Shown here: positions 49,729 to 57,460 of the stretch, piece after piece
How the letters are laid out: every line of letters begins with the position of its first letter
Position numbering within the stretch: the first letter of the stretch is position 1
IMG/VR virus record: IMGVR_UViG_3300042484_002457
Span: 1-64,000 of that record
Reading direction: 5' to 3' (one strand)
Source: a virus
Length of the DNA stretch: 64,000 bases
The notes under the pieces: model-generated
What the model saw: only the letters and a program-made list of their open reading frames with translations
Told to the model about the DNA's origin: nothing
The model's database searches: none
Program-made: the position numbers and the translations under genes

Positions 49729-49758
49729 AGACCCTGCAAGCAGCAGGGTCTTTCTTTT
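49729..49758 (+). terminator. Intrinsic terminator
   Basis: AGACCCTGC (49729-49737) and GCAGGGTCT (49743-49751) around loop AAGCA, followed by TTTCTTTT. It separates the structural unit from the early genes that follow. Confidence 0.88.
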
Positions 49759-49760
49759 GG

Positions 49761-49789
49761 TTGACCCAAATTTTCCAATTTGCTATAAT
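49761..49789 (+). promoter_or_regulatory. Sigma70-type promoter (shared early cassette 4)
   Basis: TTGACC 49761-49766, 17-base spacer CAAATTTTCCAATTTGC, TATAAT 49784-49789, then GCAAAAAGGAGACC. It is nearly the same as the cassettes at 15830, 16289 and 16531, over 33 kb away. Confidence 0.87.
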
Positions 49790-49819
49790 AGTGGCATACA
49801 AAGCAAAAAGGAGACCAAA

Positions 49820-49963
49820 ATGACCATAGCAGATTTGATAGCACTATTGCAACAATTGCCACAAGATGCAGACGTTTGGGTTTCGCAGAACGGTGGCGAG
49901 TATTTGGGAGACATGAGCGGTGACGTTGATGTCCAAGACGGTCGCGTGATATTTTTGGATTAA
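49820..49963 (+). CDS. 47-residue early protein
   Basis: Reads MTIADLIALLQQLPQDADVWVSQNGG and ends VQDGRVIFLD. A helix and three strands suggest a compact fold; the QLPQDADVWV...DVDVQDGRVIFLD pattern is met in small phage and plasmid proteins of unknown function. It stands behind early cassette 4 and AAAAAGGAG. The longer frame from 49757 overlaps the promoter and is rejected. Confidence 0.7.
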   Translation: MTIADLIALLQQLPQDADVWVSQNGGEYLGDMSGDVDVQDGRVIFLD

Positions 49964-49973
49964 GGAGACTGAT

Positions 49974-50108
49974 ATGAGTTTACTCAGAGGCGGAAAGACA
50001 GGTGCTGATCCCGGACTTTTGCAGGACGATTCTAGGGCCCTGTTCCGCTGGTTTGCTTCGCGGTTGGACTCTCGCTGGACACTCCGCAGAGTCTTGACAG
50101 AATATTGA
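49974..50108 (+). CDS. 44-residue early protein
   Basis: Reads MSLLRGGKTGADPGLLQDD and then a basic, Trp- and Arg-rich end (FRWFASRLDSRWTLRRVLTEY). AAGGAG precedes the ATG by 6 bases, and it lies 10 bases after the previous stop. The basic amphipathic end could bind nucleic acid or membrane. Its 3' end overlaps the -35 box of the next promoter. No family recognised; support is the ribosome-binding site and spacing. Confidence 0.5.
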   Translation: MSLLRGGKTGADPGLLQDDSRALFRWFASRLDSRWTLRRVLTEY

Positions 50109-50122
50109 TTTGGTGTTATAAT
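50094..50122 (+). promoter_or_regulatory. Sigma70-type promoter
   Basis: TTGACA 50094-50099, 17-base spacer, TATAAT 50117-50122. The -35 is consensus, but the spacer differs from the shared cassette. Leader CTAGGAGC for the gene at 50152. Confidence 0.82.
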
Positions 50123-50151
50123 ACAAACTGTTCACTAACTAGGAGCTCTCA

Positions 50152-50433
50152 ATGTCCGATCTCACTATTCAACAAGTTAACTCTGCAATCATGTTTGGTA
50201 AATTTACCAACACTGAACTCACCAGCATCATCGACGCTGTGAAATATGCCCGGGCTCAACTCACACAGAAAACCAAACGTAGCCTGTTCCTGGGAGACAC
50301 TGTGAAATTTACCAGCACCAAGAACGGCTTGACATTTGTTGGCACAGTGAGCAAGATTGCTATCAAGTATGTAACAGTTCATACCCAGCAAGGCTTGTGG
50401 AAAGTGCCAGCCAACATGTTGGAGGCAGTATAA
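50152..50433 (+). CDS. Small conserved phage protein, KOW-like end
   Basis: 93 residues. The first half is helical (IQQVNSAIMFGKFTNTELTSIIDAVKYARAQLT). The second half is a small barrel (LFLGDTVKFTSTKNGLTFVGTVSKIAIKYVTVHTQQGLWKVPANML), similar to KOW or SH3-like domains. I recall close relatives in T4-like aquatic phages, without function. Strong early promoter and AGGAG. The next gene overlaps by a base (TAATG). Confidence 0.78.
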   Translation: MSDLTIQQVNSAIMFGKFTNTELTSIIDAVKYARAQLTQKTKRSLFLGDTVKFTSTKNGLTFVGTVSKIAIKYVTVHTQQGLWKVPANMLEAV

Positions 50434-50786
50434 TGGGCCTGGATATGTATGCATATGTTGGCACCAAAGGCCAGCGCGATGATTACTATGACAACCGAGA
50501 AATTGCTTACTGGCGCAAGCACCCTAACCTGCATGGTTGGATGCAACGTCTTTGGGAAAGCCAAGGCAACTCGGGTGACTTCAATGGCGACGAACTTGAA
50601 CTGACTTGGGCAGATCTTGATGCGCTGGAACAGGCAGTAACACACGGGCAGTTGCCTGCCACAGGTGGATTCTTTTTTGGCAACAATGCTGACGAGCACT
50701 ATCGCAAAAGTGACTTGGAGTTCATCAAGCATGCTCGTGCTGAGTTGTTCTTGGGACTCCGAGTGTTCTACAATAGTTCGTGGTGA
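50433..50786 (+). CDS. Conserved small protein (MGLDMY family)
   Basis: 117 residues from ATG 50433. The opening MGLDMYAYVGTK and the YWRKHPNLHGWMQRLWE stretch mark a small family found in phages and bacteria, function unknown to me. It also has a Cys-free, aromatic and acidic middle. Co-translated with the preceding gene. It ends 10 bases before the ligase start. Confidence 0.72.
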   Translation: MGLDMYAYVGTKGQRDDYYDNREIAYWRKHPNLHGWMQRLWESQGNSGDFNGDELELTWADLDALEQAVTHGQLPATGGFFFGNNADEHYRKSDLEFIKHARAELFLGLRVFYNSSW

Positions 50787-50796
50787 AAGCGTAAAT

Positions 50797-52173
50797 ATGA
50801 TTAATGAAATTGACTTTAGCAACAATCGGTTTGAGGGTGTAATGGCCGCAGGATGGATCCGCGATCTTGAATCCAGCGACAGTAGAATTCACAAAGAAAA
50901 AACAATTGAAAAAGCCTTGATGGCTGCAAAACTGGGCAGTACAGACGCACAGATTTTCTTGTTCAACTGCTATCAGGCCTACAATCCTTTCTACACATTC
51001 AATGTGCGGCAAGTGCCAGAAACGTCGGATCTAACTGGCCGCGACAATCCTTGGCCAGTGTTCTGGGCCTTGTTGGAAAATCTACGCACCCGTGGTATCA
51101 CAGGACACCGTGCTCGTGATCGTATTCAAGAAGTAGCTGAACAGTTTGACTCAGACGAGTGGAATAACTTGGCCCGCAGAGTGATCATCAAAGATCTGCG
51201 TTGCGGCATCAGTGAAAAAACCATCAACAAAGTTGTAGGCAACACAGAGTGGCGGATCCCGGTGTTTAGTGTGCAGTTGGCTCAGGACAGTGCTGGACAG
51301 CCCAAAAAGATGAAGGGTATCAAGCGCCTGGAGGTCAAACTAGACGGCGTTCGTGTGGTGGCTGTGGTACAGGGCGATGTTTGCACACTGTACAGCCGCA
51401 ATGGCAAGGTGTTTGAAAACTTCCCGCAGATTGCTGAAGCCATTGAAGCCAACCGCAAGGCGTTTCAATACGGTCGCGGCACCGGTGGCCAATTTGTACT
51501 GGACGGTGAAATTGTGGGCGAGAGCTTTCAAAAGCTCATGAAACAGGCACATCGCAAGAGTGATGCCGAAACTTCGGGTATGGTGTATCATATTTTTGAT
51601 GTGTTGCCCCTGGATGCACTCAAAGAAGGTCATTGGAATGTGAAACAACAAGCTCGCCTGGAATGGTTGGACAGTGCCAAATTGGCCTTAGAAGAGACTG
51701 ACAACCTGCGAATTATGCCGGGCATGGATGTAGACTTGGACACAGCAGAAGGACATGACATCATGCGCCGATTTGCTGAAGCATCAGTGAAACAGGGCTA
51801 CGAAGGCATCATGATCAAGAATCTGGATGCACCTTATCTCTGCAAGCGTAGCGATTCATGGATGAAATGGAAACCCACCATCACTGTGGACTTGACCATT
51901 GTGGGGTTTGAAGAAGGCACTGGTCGCAATGAGGGTCGGTTGGGTGCTATAATTTACGAAGGAGTTGACAATGAACGAAATATTCGGGTTAATGTTGGTA
52001 CTGGTTATAGTGATAGCGATCGTGATGAGTTTTGGGCTGCACGGCATCGGCTACTTGGTGTCATCGGTGAAGTTGAAGCTGATGCAGTTACGCAAAACCA
52101 AGACGGAACATACTCACTAAGATTCCCCCGTCACAAACGATTCCGTGGATTTGAACCTGGAGAAAAATTATGA
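50797..52173 (+). CDS. ATP-dependent DNA ligase (gp30-like)
   Basis: 458 residues (T4 gp30 has 487). Motif I is EVKLDGVRVVAVV, with the adenylated Lys (about 179), motif III is VLDGEIVGES (about 234), motif IV is YEGIMIKNLDAPY (about 337), and motif V is DSWMKWKPTITVD (about 354). The N-terminal 170 residues form the DNA-binding domain. The OB domain ends the protein. ATG 50797 is selected; a longer frame from 50665 overlaps the preceding gene. It seals nicks in replication and repair. A late-like GCGTAAATA abuts the ATG. It overlaps the next gene by 4 bases. Confidence 0.95.
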   Translation: MINEIDFSNNRFEGVMAAGWIRDLESSDSRIHKEKTIEKALMAAKLGSTDAQIFLFNCYQAYNPFYTFNVRQVPETSDLTGRDNPWPVFWALLENLRTRGITGHRARDRIQEVAEQFDSDEWNNLARRVIIKDLRCGISEKTINKVVGNTEWRIPVFSVQLAQDSAGQPKKMKGIKRLEVKLDGVRVVAVVQGDVCTLYSRNGKVFENFPQIAEAIEANRKAFQYGRGTGGQFVLDGEIVGESFQKLMKQAHRKSDAETSGMVYHIFDVLPLDALKEGHWNVKQQARLEWLDSAKLALEETDNLRIMPGMDVDLDTAEGHDIMRRFAEASVKQGYEGIMIKNLDAPYLCKRSDSWMKWKPTITVDLTIVGFEEGTGRNEGRLGAIIYEGVDNERNIRVNVGTGYSDSDRDEFWAARHRLLGVIGEVEADAVTQNQDGTYSLRFPRHKRFRGFEPGEKL

Positions 52174-52400
52174 GCAAACGCATTGGACCTATTACATTGG
52201 ACGGCGACGCAGCTGATCGCATCACTGTGCTCACGCTGAAAGAACAACGATCCTACCTCAAGAAAGAACTTGCAGAGTGGAAGAAAAATCCACGTACAGA
52301 TACCAATCCTGAGGGTGTTTGGATGCACCCTGAAGACGTGGAACTCAACACTCGCATGATTGAATCGTTGAACACTGTGATCAAATACTTTGGCGGATAA
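52170..52400 (+). CDS. Small helical hypothetical protein
   Basis: 76 residues. KEQRSYLKKELAEWKKNPR and VELNTRMIESLNTVIKYFGG form two charged helices joined by a TDTNPEGVWMHPED loop. It overlaps the ligase stop and the minus-strand endonuclease end (20 bases). No family recognised. Confidence 0.68.
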   Translation: MSKRIGPITLDGDAADRITVLTLKEQRSYLKKELAEWKKNPRTDTNPEGVWMHPEDVELNTRMIESLNTVIKYFGG

Positions 52401-53034
52401 ATGAACAACGATCAAAGTGCCAACGAGTCATAGCAGATATTCCTCCAGTTTTGCTGCAATGCGGGCAAGTGGCTAATGGTTTAGATTTTCCTCTATTGCT
52501 ATTACCAATTTTTTCTTTTGTTTCTTCAGAAATAACTTGCAACGATCTTGCCGCCTTAATTTTTTGTTTAGTTTCATTGGTATGAGCTCGGTGGTGTCCG
52601 GTCCCTTTTCCAGTTCTTCCTTTGCTAATTTTTATCCTATCACCAACTGATCGAGTCTTGCCTTTCCAGAAACCAACTGCACCCTTGTGTCCTTTGTTCG
52701 GAGGGGGTCGTCCAAGCCCTGCAATAGAAATCTTATTTCTTGATTCGGCGCTTAATTTTCCTCGGGCATCACCAGTTTCTTCTTTAAGATTAGCCCATTC
52801 ATTGCTTTCGACTATATTCCAAAGATTACTATAAAACAATCCCCAGTATGAAAATTCATCTTTAGTATGACACTCTTTTATAATTTCTGTGCGATAATCT
52901 TTTCCGTGTTTTTTTAAATGTGATTTCCAATAAGTGCCTGATCCAGGATACTTGTGAGGATCTTTTGACTCGGTCTTGCCAAGATATTTGAGACCAGTAA
53001 CATTGTGGGTTTTGACGTACAGGTAAATAGTCAT
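52381..53034 (-). CDS. GIY-YIG homing endonuclease with NUMOD3 repeats
   Basis: 217 residues. The GIY-YIG signature is IYLYVKTHNVTGLKYLGKTES (about 3-23), with DEFSYWGLFYSNLWNIVES (about 57) carrying the Glu-containing helix. NUMOD3-like repeats follow (RGKLSAESRNKIS, FWKGKTRSVGDRIKIS, HTNETKQKIKA). The end CPHCSKTGGISAMTRWHFDRC is a zinc-finger-like motif also present in the HNH gene at 20331. This type (Seg-like) moves phage DNA. It is placed between the ligase unit and the next early unit on the opposite strand. It uses the shared hairpin leader. Confidence 0.9.
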   Translation of the reverse strand: MTIYLYVKTHNVTGLKYLGKTESKDPHKYPGSGTYWKSHLKKHGKDYRTEIIKECHTKDEFSYWGLFYSNLWNIVESNEWANLKEETGDARGKLSAESRNKISIAGLGRPPPNKGHKGAVGFWKGKTRSVGDRIKISKGRTGKGTGHHRAHTNETKQKIKAARSLQVISEETKEKIGNSNRGKSKPLATCPHCSKTGGISAMTRWHFDRCSFIRQSI

Positions 53035-53092
53035 GCTGATTGCTCCTTGTTAGCGTTAGAGTAGTTGGGGAGGTGAGATACCCGCGAACTAC
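53035..53092 (-). promoter_or_regulatory. Shared hairpin leader of homing endonuclease genes, copy 3
   Basis: On the minus strand, GTAGTT-CGC-GGG...CCC-C-AACTAC (32 bases, 53092 to 53061), then TCTAAC, AAGGAG and ATCAGC before the ATG. Outer stem as in copy 2, inner stem changed to GGG/CCC. Confidence 0.73.
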
Positions 53093-53097
53093 ACTTC

Positions 53098-53105
53098 TAT
53101 TTATC
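53098..53105 (-). promoter_or_regulatory. T4-type late promoter, GATAAATA (minus strand)
   Basis: Five bases before the leader hairpin; it lies back to back with the sigma70-type promoter at 53108. Confidence 0.58.
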
Positions 53106-53107
53106 TC

Positions 53108-53136
53108 TTGACTTTAATCTACGTGTTGTGTATAAT
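53108..53136 (+). promoter_or_regulatory. Sigma70-type promoter
   Basis: TTGACT 53108-53113, 17-base spacer, TATAAT 53131-53136; expected start near 53143 and GAAAGG before ATG 53164. Confidence 0.78.
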
Positions 53137-53163
53137 GTAAGTTCAAACATTGAAAGGCATGTT

Positions 53164-53562
53164 ATGCGTATAGGATTGAGTCTTAGTCGTTGCGTTCGCG
53201 ATATTGTTGAGGGTCAAGTCAACATTGATGATGTGTTGATACTGATCACTCGCACTGACTTTGACCCTACAGTTCCGGAACAATGGGACAGCATTTGGGA
53301 TGGGTACACCTCAATGAATCCTGAGTGGTACGGCCTGGAGCATGACGCTGTGTACGCAGTTGTTATGAAGTTGTGGTCCACTGGTCGCATTCATCAACCC
53401 CGCAAGTTTGGATATAATCCACCTCGCCGGCGAGAGTTTTGGCTGGAAACTGTGTTGCCTGATTCAGAACTGGCGTCGCGTCCTGCTGTGAAAGAAGCTT
53501 GGGATCAGTTTCAAATGCTAGCCGGTCTTACCAACACCAAACTGGACAAGAACTATCAATGA
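53164..53562 (+). CDS. Hypothetical early protein
   Basis: 132 residues. The start (RIGLSLSRCVRDIVEGQVNIDDVLILITRTDFDP) and the IHQPRKFGYNPPRRREFWLETVLP segment are words I recall from several T4-like phages, without function. It has a strong early promoter and GAAAGG. The GTG start at 53128 would lie in the promoter and is rejected. Overlaps the next gene by 4 bases. Confidence 0.75.
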   Translation: MRIGLSLSRCVRDIVEGQVNIDDVLILITRTDFDPTVPEQWDSIWDGYTSMNPEWYGLEHDAVYAVVMKLWSTGRIHQPRKFGYNPPRRREFWLETVLPDSELASRPAVKEAWDQFQMLAGLTNTKLDKNYQ

Positions 53563-53861
53563 ACTACGAACATATCGGTTGGTGTCGTGAAGGTACCTCT
53601 GACAAAGTATGGGGAGCTATCTGTTTGAGTCACTCAGGGACATCCTATGGTGACAACAAGTATGTTACCTTTTGGGGTCGCCGTGGTAAAAAACTTCAAA
53701 CTAAAATTGTTGAAGGTAATAACTGGACAATCAATTTGATGTTTATTAAGAAACAAGACAAGGGATACGTTTCAGTTGATATCAAAAGACTCAACGAAGT
53801 GTATCCAGAGTTCCAACAAGATTTAGAAAAGACTGCCTTCTGGGCAACATTACGAGCATGA
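53559..53861 (+). CDS. WGR-like small protein
   Basis: 100 residues. The middle (KVWGAICLSHSGTSYGDNKYVTFWGRRGKKLQTKIVEG) has the YxxxxxWGRxG pattern of WGR domains. These bind nucleic acid ends or partners in PARP and other proteins. As a free-standing phage protein its role is unknown. A helical end follows (IKRLNEVYPEFQQDLEKTAFW). It is the second gene of a three-gene early operon. Confidence 0.65.
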   Translation: MNYEHIGWCREGTSDKVWGAICLSHSGTSYGDNKYVTFWGRRGKKLQTKIVEGNNWTINLMFIKKQDKGYVSVDIKRLNEVYPEFQQDLEKTAFWATLRA

Positions 53862-54325
53862 AAAAAGTCTACTATGTCAAAGAGGGTCGCAGGTACAAAC
53901 CAGTGGCCGAGTACGACAATGATCTTATGGATAGTTTTCACAAAGGTGCTCATCTTGTGATGGTATATCCAGGCGGCCAGTCTCGCCGTTTTAACATTGA
54001 CCCAAATTATGCTGCTATGATTGCAGCTGGCCGAGTGGCCGAGGATGCTATGTGCAAGGCCATGATGGAGTCTAGCGAATTAAGACCACAGCGAACTCCA
54101 TTGACCCCTGGTCAACTAAGGGCATGGAAAAAATTAGCCAAAGAGTTCGGGGAAGAACTCTGCACTCTACAAGGTTCAAGCACACGTGACATTGTAGAAG
54201 CCGGAGTGCAGGCCATGCAGGCCGAAGCTGATCTTCTGATGCAACACCCAGCGGTTCAAGATGCATATCAGCAGTTTCAACTGGTGTGTGAATTAGTAAA
54301 GCACAAAGATTGCCATACCGATTGA
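53858..54325 (+). CDS. Hypothetical early protein
   Basis: 155 residues. The start (KKVYYVKEGRRYKPVAEYDNDLMDSFHKGAHLVMVYPGGQSRRFNIDPNYA) is beta-rich. The rest is helical, with LTPGQLRAWKKLAKEFGEELCTL and EAGVQAMQAEADLLMQHPAVQDAYQQFQLVC. It overlaps the WGR-like gene by 4 bases. It is likely a small cytosolic protein; I know no family name. A new early promoter starts at its stop. Confidence 0.7.
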   Translation: MKKVYYVKEGRRYKPVAEYDNDLMDSFHKGAHLVMVYPGGQSRRFNIDPNYAAMIAAGRVAEDAMCKAMMESSELRPQRTPLTPGQLRAWKKLAKEFGEELCTLQGSSTRDIVEAGVQAMQAEADLLMQHPAVQDAYQQFQLVCELVKHKDCHTD

Positions 54326-54351
54326 CCTCAGTACCAATGCTGTTGTATAAT
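54322..54351 (+). promoter_or_regulatory. Sigma70-type promoter
   Basis: TTGACC 54322-54327, 18-base spacer, TATAAT 54346-54351. It overlaps the preceding stop and is followed by about 190 untranslated bases. Confidence 0.7.
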
Positions 54352-54357
54352 TACTGT

Positions 54358-54547
54358 GCATAGCGTTGGACCTGGCCAGGATATTATGGTTGCCAAACGG
54401 AAGCAAGGATAGCTTTAAGTCGACCCTTGCTATTATCTGTGGCTCTTTGGTGTAAATCCATGAGGTGTGGCACTGTCCTAGACGCAAGTCAAAACCTGGC
54501 TGATACCCGGGAGTAAGCCCATTAGGATAAAACAGTGAAAGGACTTT
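54358..54547 (+). ncRNA. Untranslated 190-base transcript region, possible ncRNA or structured leader
   Basis: There is no reading frame longer than a few codons. It has several inverted repeats, for example GCAAGG with CCTTGC near 54402-54430, and GGTTGCC and CTCTTTGG segments that could pair within the region. It ends with a GAAAGGA ribosome-binding site for ATG 54548. It could be a leader with regulatory structure or a small RNA. I do not recognise a known RNA family. Confidence 0.35.
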
Positions 54548-54871
54548 ATGTCTGTTAATATTGAAACCGCTGCCGGTAACGGTACGTTGCAGTCTCTTGA
54601 CCCGCTTAAAACAACGACCGATGCTATGCACCTATATCGCGTCGTGGTTGAATTGGAAAATACTGATGAATGGTATGCCATCATCCGCGAAGCACAACGA
54701 CTGTTTGGCCCTGGAAACTGGGACAGTCAACCCAGAGTAAAACGCAAGCTAGAACGCAATCGCTGGACCCAAGCCAAGGTTCGAGTTTGGTTTGATGTTC
54801 CTGAGGTCAGTTTTGGTACCTGGGTTGGTGTTAAACTAGCAGTTAGGGTGCTGAGTGTGGCCAATAAATAA
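54548..54871 (+). CDS. Hypothetical protein with a Trp/Arg-rich core
   Basis: 107 residues. The middle (HLYRVVVELENTDEWYAIIREAQRLFGPGNWDSQPRVKRKLERNRWTQAKVRVWFDVPEVSFGTWVGVKLAVRVL) is an alpha/beta fold with several Trp; the N-terminal 25 residues are polar. I recall a similar core in T4-like phages but no function. It follows the 190-base leader, so its translation may be regulated. Confidence 0.7.
   Translation: MSVNIETAAGNGTLQSLDPLKTTTDAMHLYRVVVELENTDEWYAIIREAQRLFGPGNWDSQPRVKRKLERNRWTQAKVRVWFDVPEVSFGTWVGVKLAVRVLSVANK
54863..54870 (+). promoter_or_regulatory. T4-type late promoter, AATAAATA
   Basis: Ends 6 bases before ATG 54876; it overlaps the stop of the preceding gene and fits the leaderless pattern. 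Confidence 0.5.
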
Positions 54872-54875
54872 TCTT

Positions 54876-56261
54876 ATGTTCCTCAGTTATATTACTTTGG
54901 CAGTTGCACTAAGCCTGTCAGTTATTGCCGCCTACTACTCCATTGCTGGCCTCACCGCAATCTTTGCCGCTGCTGTGATCCCTATTGTGATCATGGGTGG
55001 CATATTGGAAGTGGGCAAAGTTGTAGTTACCCTGTGGCTGCACGAGTACTGGCAACAGTGTCGTTTGCTGATGAAAATGTACCTGGTTCCAGCTGTGGCT
55101 GTGCTGATGCTGATCACCAGCATGGGCATTTTTGGTTTCTTGAGCAAGGCACACAGTGATCAAAGCATGGTATCAGGAGACGTGCAGGCCAAGATTGCAG
55201 TCTACGACGAAAAAATAAAAGTATCACAGGACAACATTGATGTTAATCGCAAAGCACTTAAACAGCTCGATGAGGCGGTGGATCAAAGCATGGCACGCTC
55301 GACAACAGAAACGGGTGCTGACAAAGCAGTGGCCATCCGTAAGTCGCAAGCAAAAGAAAGATCTAGACTACTGGCTGAAATTGCAGCCGAACAGAAAACA
55401 ATTAGTGCTCTTAGACAAGAACGAGCACCCATATCGGCCGAAGTACGAAAGGTTGAAGCCGAAGTTGGACCTATAAAATACATAGCCAAGTTGATCTACG
55501 GGGACAACCCCGATGCCAACCTGCTGGAAAAAGCAGTGACCTGGGTTATCATTGTGATTGTTGCGGTGTTTGATCCATTGGCTATCATGATGTTGTTGGC
55601 TGCAACAGAAAGTTTGAAGTGGGGGCGAGAAAAGCGATTGGCGCCGCAACCAACAGAATCCAACAGTGAACCAGAAGTAGAGGAACAGCCACCTGCAGAA
55701 CCAGAACCTGAAAAATCTATACTGGAACAACATCCGTACCTTACCCAAGGATTTGCGCACTTTACAGACTTGCAGCCCATAGTACACAAACCTGAGCCAA
55801 AAATTGATCCAGTGCCGGTTGAAGTTGCTCAGTCAGTAGAAGATGAAGAAGAGCGACCTGAGGTACAAGATGCAATTCGTCGATGGAAAGCAGAGAATCC
55901 CAACGACACATTGAAAAATCAGCGAGCACGCCTGGCACGTGGGGAAATTGACGAGCTGCCTTGGATGCAGTTGATCCAAGTATTGCCAGCTGCCACTAAC
56001 TCAGGGTATGGGAATCAGTTCCCGGGTAATGCCAACAAAGGCGACATATTTGTAAGAATTGACAAACTGCCCAATTTGGTCTATAAGTACAATGGTAATA
56101 ACTGGATTAAAATTGACAAAAATCTAACAGACAGTTACACTTATGATGTTGCCTACATTGATCACCTAATTGACAGAATCAGTTGTGGTGAGTACGACAC
56201 CGAGCTTTTGAGCGAAAGCGAAAAAGAACAAGTTAAACAACGTTTAGAAAATCGAGCATGA
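54876..56261 (+). CDS. Membrane protein with long coiled coil
   Basis: 461 residues. Two or three spans at the N-terminus (LSYITLAVALSLSVIAAYYSI, IFAAAVIPIVIMGGILEVGKVVVTLWL, and YLVPAVAVLMLITSMGIFGFLS). A long charged coiled coil follows (about 105-200), then a further hydrophobic part (VTWVIIVIVAVFDPLAIMMLLAATESL) and a Pro/Glu-rich tail of 180 residues. The layout is that of a cell-envelope protein and is common in aquatic T4-like phages. The proposed start at ATG 54876 follows the late element; a GTG at 54855 is upstream. Function unknown. It overlaps clpX by 4 bases. Confidence 0.72.
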   Translation: MFLSYITLAVALSLSVIAAYYSIAGLTAIFAAAVIPIVIMGGILEVGKVVVTLWLHEYWQQCRLLMKMYLVPAVAVLMLITSMGIFGFLSKAHSDQSMVSGDVQAKIAVYDEKIKVSQDNIDVNRKALKQLDEAVDQSMARSTTETGADKAVAIRKSQAKERSRLLAEIAAEQKTISALRQERAPISAEVRKVEAEVGPIKYIAKLIYGDNPDANLLEKAVTWVIIVIVAVFDPLAIMMLLAATESLKWGREKRLAPQPTESNSEPEVEEQPPAEPEPEKSILEQHPYLTQGFAHFTDLQPIVHKPEPKIDPVPVEVAQSVEDEEERPEVQDAIRRWKAENPNDTLKNQRARLARGEIDELPWMQLIQVLPAATNSGYGNQFPGNANKGDIFVRIDKLPNLVYKYNGNNWIKIDKNLTDSYTYDVAYIDHLIDRISCGEYDTELLSESEKEQVKQRLENRA

Positions 56262-57460
56262 AACAAACTGAAACCCAAGATACTTGCAACTTTTGCGGTA
56301 AACACAAAGATGCAGTGGCCAAGCTCATAGTAGGTGAAGATGTGGCCATCTGCAATGAGTGTGTGGAGTTGTGCCAAACGTTGTTGAAAGACGACACACC
56401 AGTCAAAGCTGCTGTTAATGCAATCCTAGATCCACTAAAAGTCAAACAACATCTAGACCAATACGTGATTGGACAAACACGAGCCAAGCAGTTGTTGAGC
56501 GTGGCTATTGTAAACCACTACAAGCGCATCAATAACCCCAATCCTGAAACTGAAATTGAAAAGACCAACATCCTCATGCTTGGCCCCACAGGCTCAGGAA
56601 AAACTTTGTTGGCTCGCAGTGTAGCACGTTATCTTGACGTGCCCTTTGTTATTGCTGATGCCACCAGTTTGACCGAAGCTGGTTATGTAGGCGATGATGT
56701 AGAAAGCTTGATCTCAAGACTTTTTGCTGCCGCTGAATACAGTGTTGAACGTTGCCAGCGTGGCATTGTGTTCATTGACGAAATTGACAAAATTAGTCGT
56801 CGCAGCGAAAGTGCCAGTATCACACGAGATGTCAGCGGCGAGGGTGTTCAGCAGGCCCTGCTCAAGCTGGTAGAAGGCACCAAGTGCCGCATCACTCCAC
56901 AGGGCGGGCGCAAGCACCCATCAGGTGAGACCGTGGAAATTGACACCACAAACATTTTGTTCATTGCTGGCGGAGCATTTGTGGGACTGGACAATCTTGT
57001 CAAGAGTCGTATCAAGGGCACCAGCATTGGGTTTAATGCACAGGTGGTCAAGGACTCCAAGCCCAGCTTGGATCATACCACACCTGAAGACCTTATCAAG
57101 TTTGGCATGATTCCTGAGTTTGTGGGGCGTTTCCCCAGTTGGGTGGCACTCAGTGAGCTTTCCAAGCAGGATCTTGTGCACATTCTGCAAGACGTCAAGC
57201 ACAGCTATGTGTCGCAGTATTCATGGTTGTTTGGTGTTGACGAAATTGAACTGGACTTTACACCTGAAAGCCTGGATCTCATTGCTGAACGCACTCTTGC
57301 TAACAAAACTGGAGCTCGTGGGCTGCACAGTGAACTAGAACGTGTGTTGCTGCCACACATGTTTTACCTTGCAGAGTATCGCAGACAAGGCATCAAGACC
57401 GTGACAATTGACGTTGAGCAAGTAAATACTCCAAAGGAGCTTCGAGTTGTAAATGGGTAA
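56258..57460 (+). CDS. clpX: ClpX, AAA+ unfoldase
   Basis: 400 residues, full length (E. coli 424). The N-terminal zinc-binding domain is [30 protein letters not shown] (about 10-39). Walker A is [11 protein letters not shown] (about 109), the GYVGDD pore loop is at about 142, Walker B is [10 protein letters not shown] (about 170), [10 protein letters not shown] is the RKH loop, and [10 protein letters not shown] (about 257) is the IGF loop that docks ClpP. All parts needed to feed a ClpP are present; no clpP gene is in the window, so it would use the host's. It could redirect proteolysis or remodel proteins alone. Confidence 0.95.
   Translation: MKQTETQDTCNFCGKHKDAVAKLIVGEDVAICNECVELCQTLLKDDTPVKAAVNAILDPLKVKQHLDQYVIGQTRAKQLLSVAIVNHYKRINNPNPETEIEKTNILMLGPTGSGKTLLARSVARYLDVPFVIADATSLTEAGYVGDDVESLISRLFAAAEYSVERCQRGIVFIDEIDKISRRSESASITRDVSGEGVQQALLKLVEGTKCRITPQGGRKHPSGETVEIDTTNILFIAGGAFVGLDNLVKSRIKGTSIGFNAQVVKDSKPSLDHTTPEDLIKFGMIPEFVGRFPSWVALSELSKQDLVHILQDVKHSYVSQYSWLFGVDEIELDFTPESLDLIAERTLANKTGARGLHSELERVLLPHMFYLAEYRRQGIKTVTIDVEQVNTPKELRVVNG

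Noticed and set aside
50665-50796. Upstream extension of the ligase frame
   Set aside because: It lies within the MGLDMY-family gene. ATG 50797 gives the normal N-terminus for this ligase family.
50790-50797. CGTAAATA directly at the ligase start codon as a late promoter
   Set aside because: The element ends on the A of the ATG, so the transcript would start inside the gene. Early-operon expression is enough.
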